A DNA stretch of 14,351 bases from Rhodobacter sp. (lineage in GTDB: Bacteria > Pseudomonadota > Alphaproteobacteria > Rhodobacterales > Rhodobacteraceae), in NCBI GenBank assembly GCA_013824055.1, contig PNNE01000325.1:1-14351 (forward strand), read 5' to 3'. Positions 13,073-14,351 of the stretch are shown one piece after another. The translations under genes were made by a program, and so were the position numbers. The notes under the pieces were generated by a model. That model made no database searches. It was not told the origin of the DNA and worked only from the letters and a program-made list of their open reading frames with translations. Every line of letters starts with the position of its first letter. Position 1 is the stretch's first letter.

Positions 13073-14351
13073 AGACCTCGATCGCCACCGTCTCGATCTC
13101 GGGCACATTCGCCGAAAAGCTGGAGGCCATCGCCAGGGCCGGGTTCGACGGGATCGAGATTTTCGAGCAGGATTTCATCGCCTCCGATTTCACCCCCGCC
13201 GATGTCGGCCGGATGGTGCGCGACCAGGGGCTGGAAATCACCCTGTTCCAGCCCTTCCGCGATTTCGAGGGCCTGCCAGAGCCGCACCGCAGCCGCGCCT
13301 TCGCCCGCGCTGCCCGCAAGTTCGACCTGATGAACCAGCTTGGCACCGATCTGGTGCTGGTCTGCTCCTCGGTTCACCCAGCCGCGATGGGCGGGATCGA
13401 CCGCATGGCCGCCGATTTCGCGGCTTTGGGTGATCTGGCCCGCACGCATGGCATCCGCGTCGGGTTCGAGGCGCTGGCCTGGGGGCGGCATGTCAACGAC
13501 CACCGCGACGCCTGGGAAGTCGTCCGCCGCGCCGATCATCCGAATGTCGGGCTGATCCTGGACAGCTTCCACACCCTGGGCCGCAAGATCGACCCCGACA
13601 CCATCCGCCGCATTCCCGGCGACAGGATCTTCTTCGTGCAGCTGGCCGATGCGCCCGCGATCGAGATGGACCTGCTTTACTGGTCGCGCCACTTCCGCAA
13701 CATGCCGGGAGAGGGAGATCTGGACGTGACCGCCTTCATGCGGGCGGTCATGGCGACGGGCTACAAGGGCCCGCTCTCGCTTGAAATCTTCAACGACCAG
13801 TTCCGCGCGGGGCTGCCCCGGCTGGTGGCGCAGGATGGCCACCGCAGCCTGATTTCCCTGCTGGACCGCGTCCGCCGGGCCGAGCCCACTCTGCCGGTGG
13901 AGCTGCCCGATTTCCCCGCCGCCGCCCCCGTAAGCCGGGTGGAGTTCATCGAATTCGCCACCTCGCCGGAAGATGCCCCCGGTCTGGAGGATTTTCTGGC
14001 CGCAACCGGATTTTCCCGCGCCGGTGCGCATGTGTCCAAGCCCGTGACCCTGTGGCGGCAGGGCGGCGTCAATGTGCTGGTCAACACCGACAGCACCGGC
14101 TTTGCCCGGTCTTCCTATGTCGCGCATGGCACGACGGTCTCTGAAGTGGCGCTGATGGTGCCCGATGCACAATCCGCCCACACCCGCGCGCTGGCCATGC
14201 TGGCACAGGATCACCAGCACCCGCCCAACCCGGAGAGTTGCAGATCCCCGCCATTCGCGGCGTCGGCGGCAGCATCCTGCGGCTGCTGGATGCCGGGTCC
14301 GACCTGTCGCGCATCTGGTCGGTCGATTTCAGCAGCGATGCCGCGCCCGCC
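13069..14351 (+). CDS. quiC: 3-dehydroshikimate dehydratase, two-domain QuiC1 type (3' end outside window; frameshift near 14232)
   Basis: Residues 1-270 form a xylose-isomerase-like TIM barrel with metal-ligand candidates Glu134 (in VGFEALAWG), Asp165 and His168 (in LILDSFHTLG), Gln191 (in FFVQLADAP) and Glu239 (in LSLEIFNDQFR). From about 285 a second domain of the hydroxyphenylpyruvate-dioxygenase (VOC) type begins, with VEFIEFAT and a TGF..AG..VSKPVTLW stretch. This fusion defines QuiC1 enzymes, which dehydrate 3-dehydroshikimate to protocatechuate in the cytoplasm. Near 14232 the family sequence (ELQIPAIRGVGGS) continues only after one base is restored, which suggests a lost G in CCCGG(G). 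The frame as given has no stop before the window end. It overlaps the dehydrogenase gene by ATGA. Full-length relatives have about 630 residues; roughly 428 are seen here. Confidence 0.88.
   Translation, partial: MKTSIATVSISGTFAEKLEAIARAGFDGIEIFEQDFIASDFTPADVGRMVRDQGLEITLFQPFRDFEGLPEPHRSRAFARAARKFDLMNQLGTDLVLVCSSVHPAAMGGIDRMAADFAALGDLARTHGIRVGFEALAWGRHVNDHRDAWEVVRRADHPNVGLILDSFHTLGRKIDPDTIRRIPGDRIFFVQLADAPAIEMDLLYWSRHFRNMPGEGDLDVTAFMRAVMATGYKGPLSLEIFNDQFRAGLPRLVAQDGHRSLISLLDRVRRAEPTLPVELPDFPAAAPVSRVEFIEFATSPEDAPGLEDFLAATGFSRAGAHVSKPVTLWRQGGVNVLVNTDSTGFARSSYVAHGTTVSEVALMVPDAQSAHTRALAMLAQDHQHPPNPESCRSPPFAASAAASCGCWMPGPTCRASGRSISAAMPRP

Noticed and set aside
12961..14220. Minus-strand open frame of 419 codons opposite the dehydratase
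   Set aside because: Antisense shadow; the plus strand has QuiC1 catalytic residues in place.
1..14351. CRISPR arrays, tRNA or rRNA genes, insertion sequences
   Set aside because: No regularly spaced repeats, no tRNA-like cloverleaf, no transposase and no terminal repeats were seen; the only structural RNA is ffs.

Overview
The window is GC-rich (about two thirds by eye) with G/C-ending codons. Gene content and protein style (a small EF-hand periplasmic protein, a short alphaproteobacterial-type SRP RNA, a tripartite tricarboxylate transporter) point to an alphaproteobacterium of the Rhodobacteraceae/Paracoccaceae, perhaps Paracoccus. That assignment is inference; no phylogenetic marker was compared.

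Left part (1-5530). The window opens in the last codons of an OmpA-type peptidoglycan-binding protein. A LysR regulator (minus strand) follows, divergent from a small exported EF-hand protein. Then come two minus-strand genes: a full-length FadH-type 2,4-dienoyl-CoA reductase and a M24 'pita-bread' protein that lacks the usual metal-binding aspartates. The small SRP RNA gene (ffs) lies on the plus strand at 5432-5529 with its own promoter. These genes look intact.

Right part (5650-14351). This looks like one catabolic locus built around a LysR regulator. To the left runs a two-gene operon with an ATGA overlap: a ketosteroid-dehydrogenase-like flavoprotein and a TIM-barrel isomerase/dehydratase-like protein. 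To the right run the LysR gene, tctC, tctB, tctA, a shikimate/quinate dehydrogenase and a two-domain 3-dehydroshikimate dehydratase (QuiC1 type), the last four tightly packed. The simplest reading is import of a cyclic hydroxy acid such as quinate or shikimate by TctABC, oxidation to the 3-dehydro compound, then dehydration to protocatechuate. The flavoprotein and the second TIM-barrel protein may widen the pathway to other ring acids. No 3-dehydroquinate dehydratase is visible, so shikimate is supported more directly than quinate.

Integrity. The right-hand locus carries several apparent single-base frameshifts: in the flavoprotein, twice in tctC (compensating), at the start of tctA, and near the end of the dehydratase. 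There is also a LysR/tctC junction where the regulator stop, the spacer, and the tctC start and signal peptide are missing. No such lesion was seen in the left-hand genes. Either the locus is decaying or the assembly is poor here; the sequence alone cannot decide.
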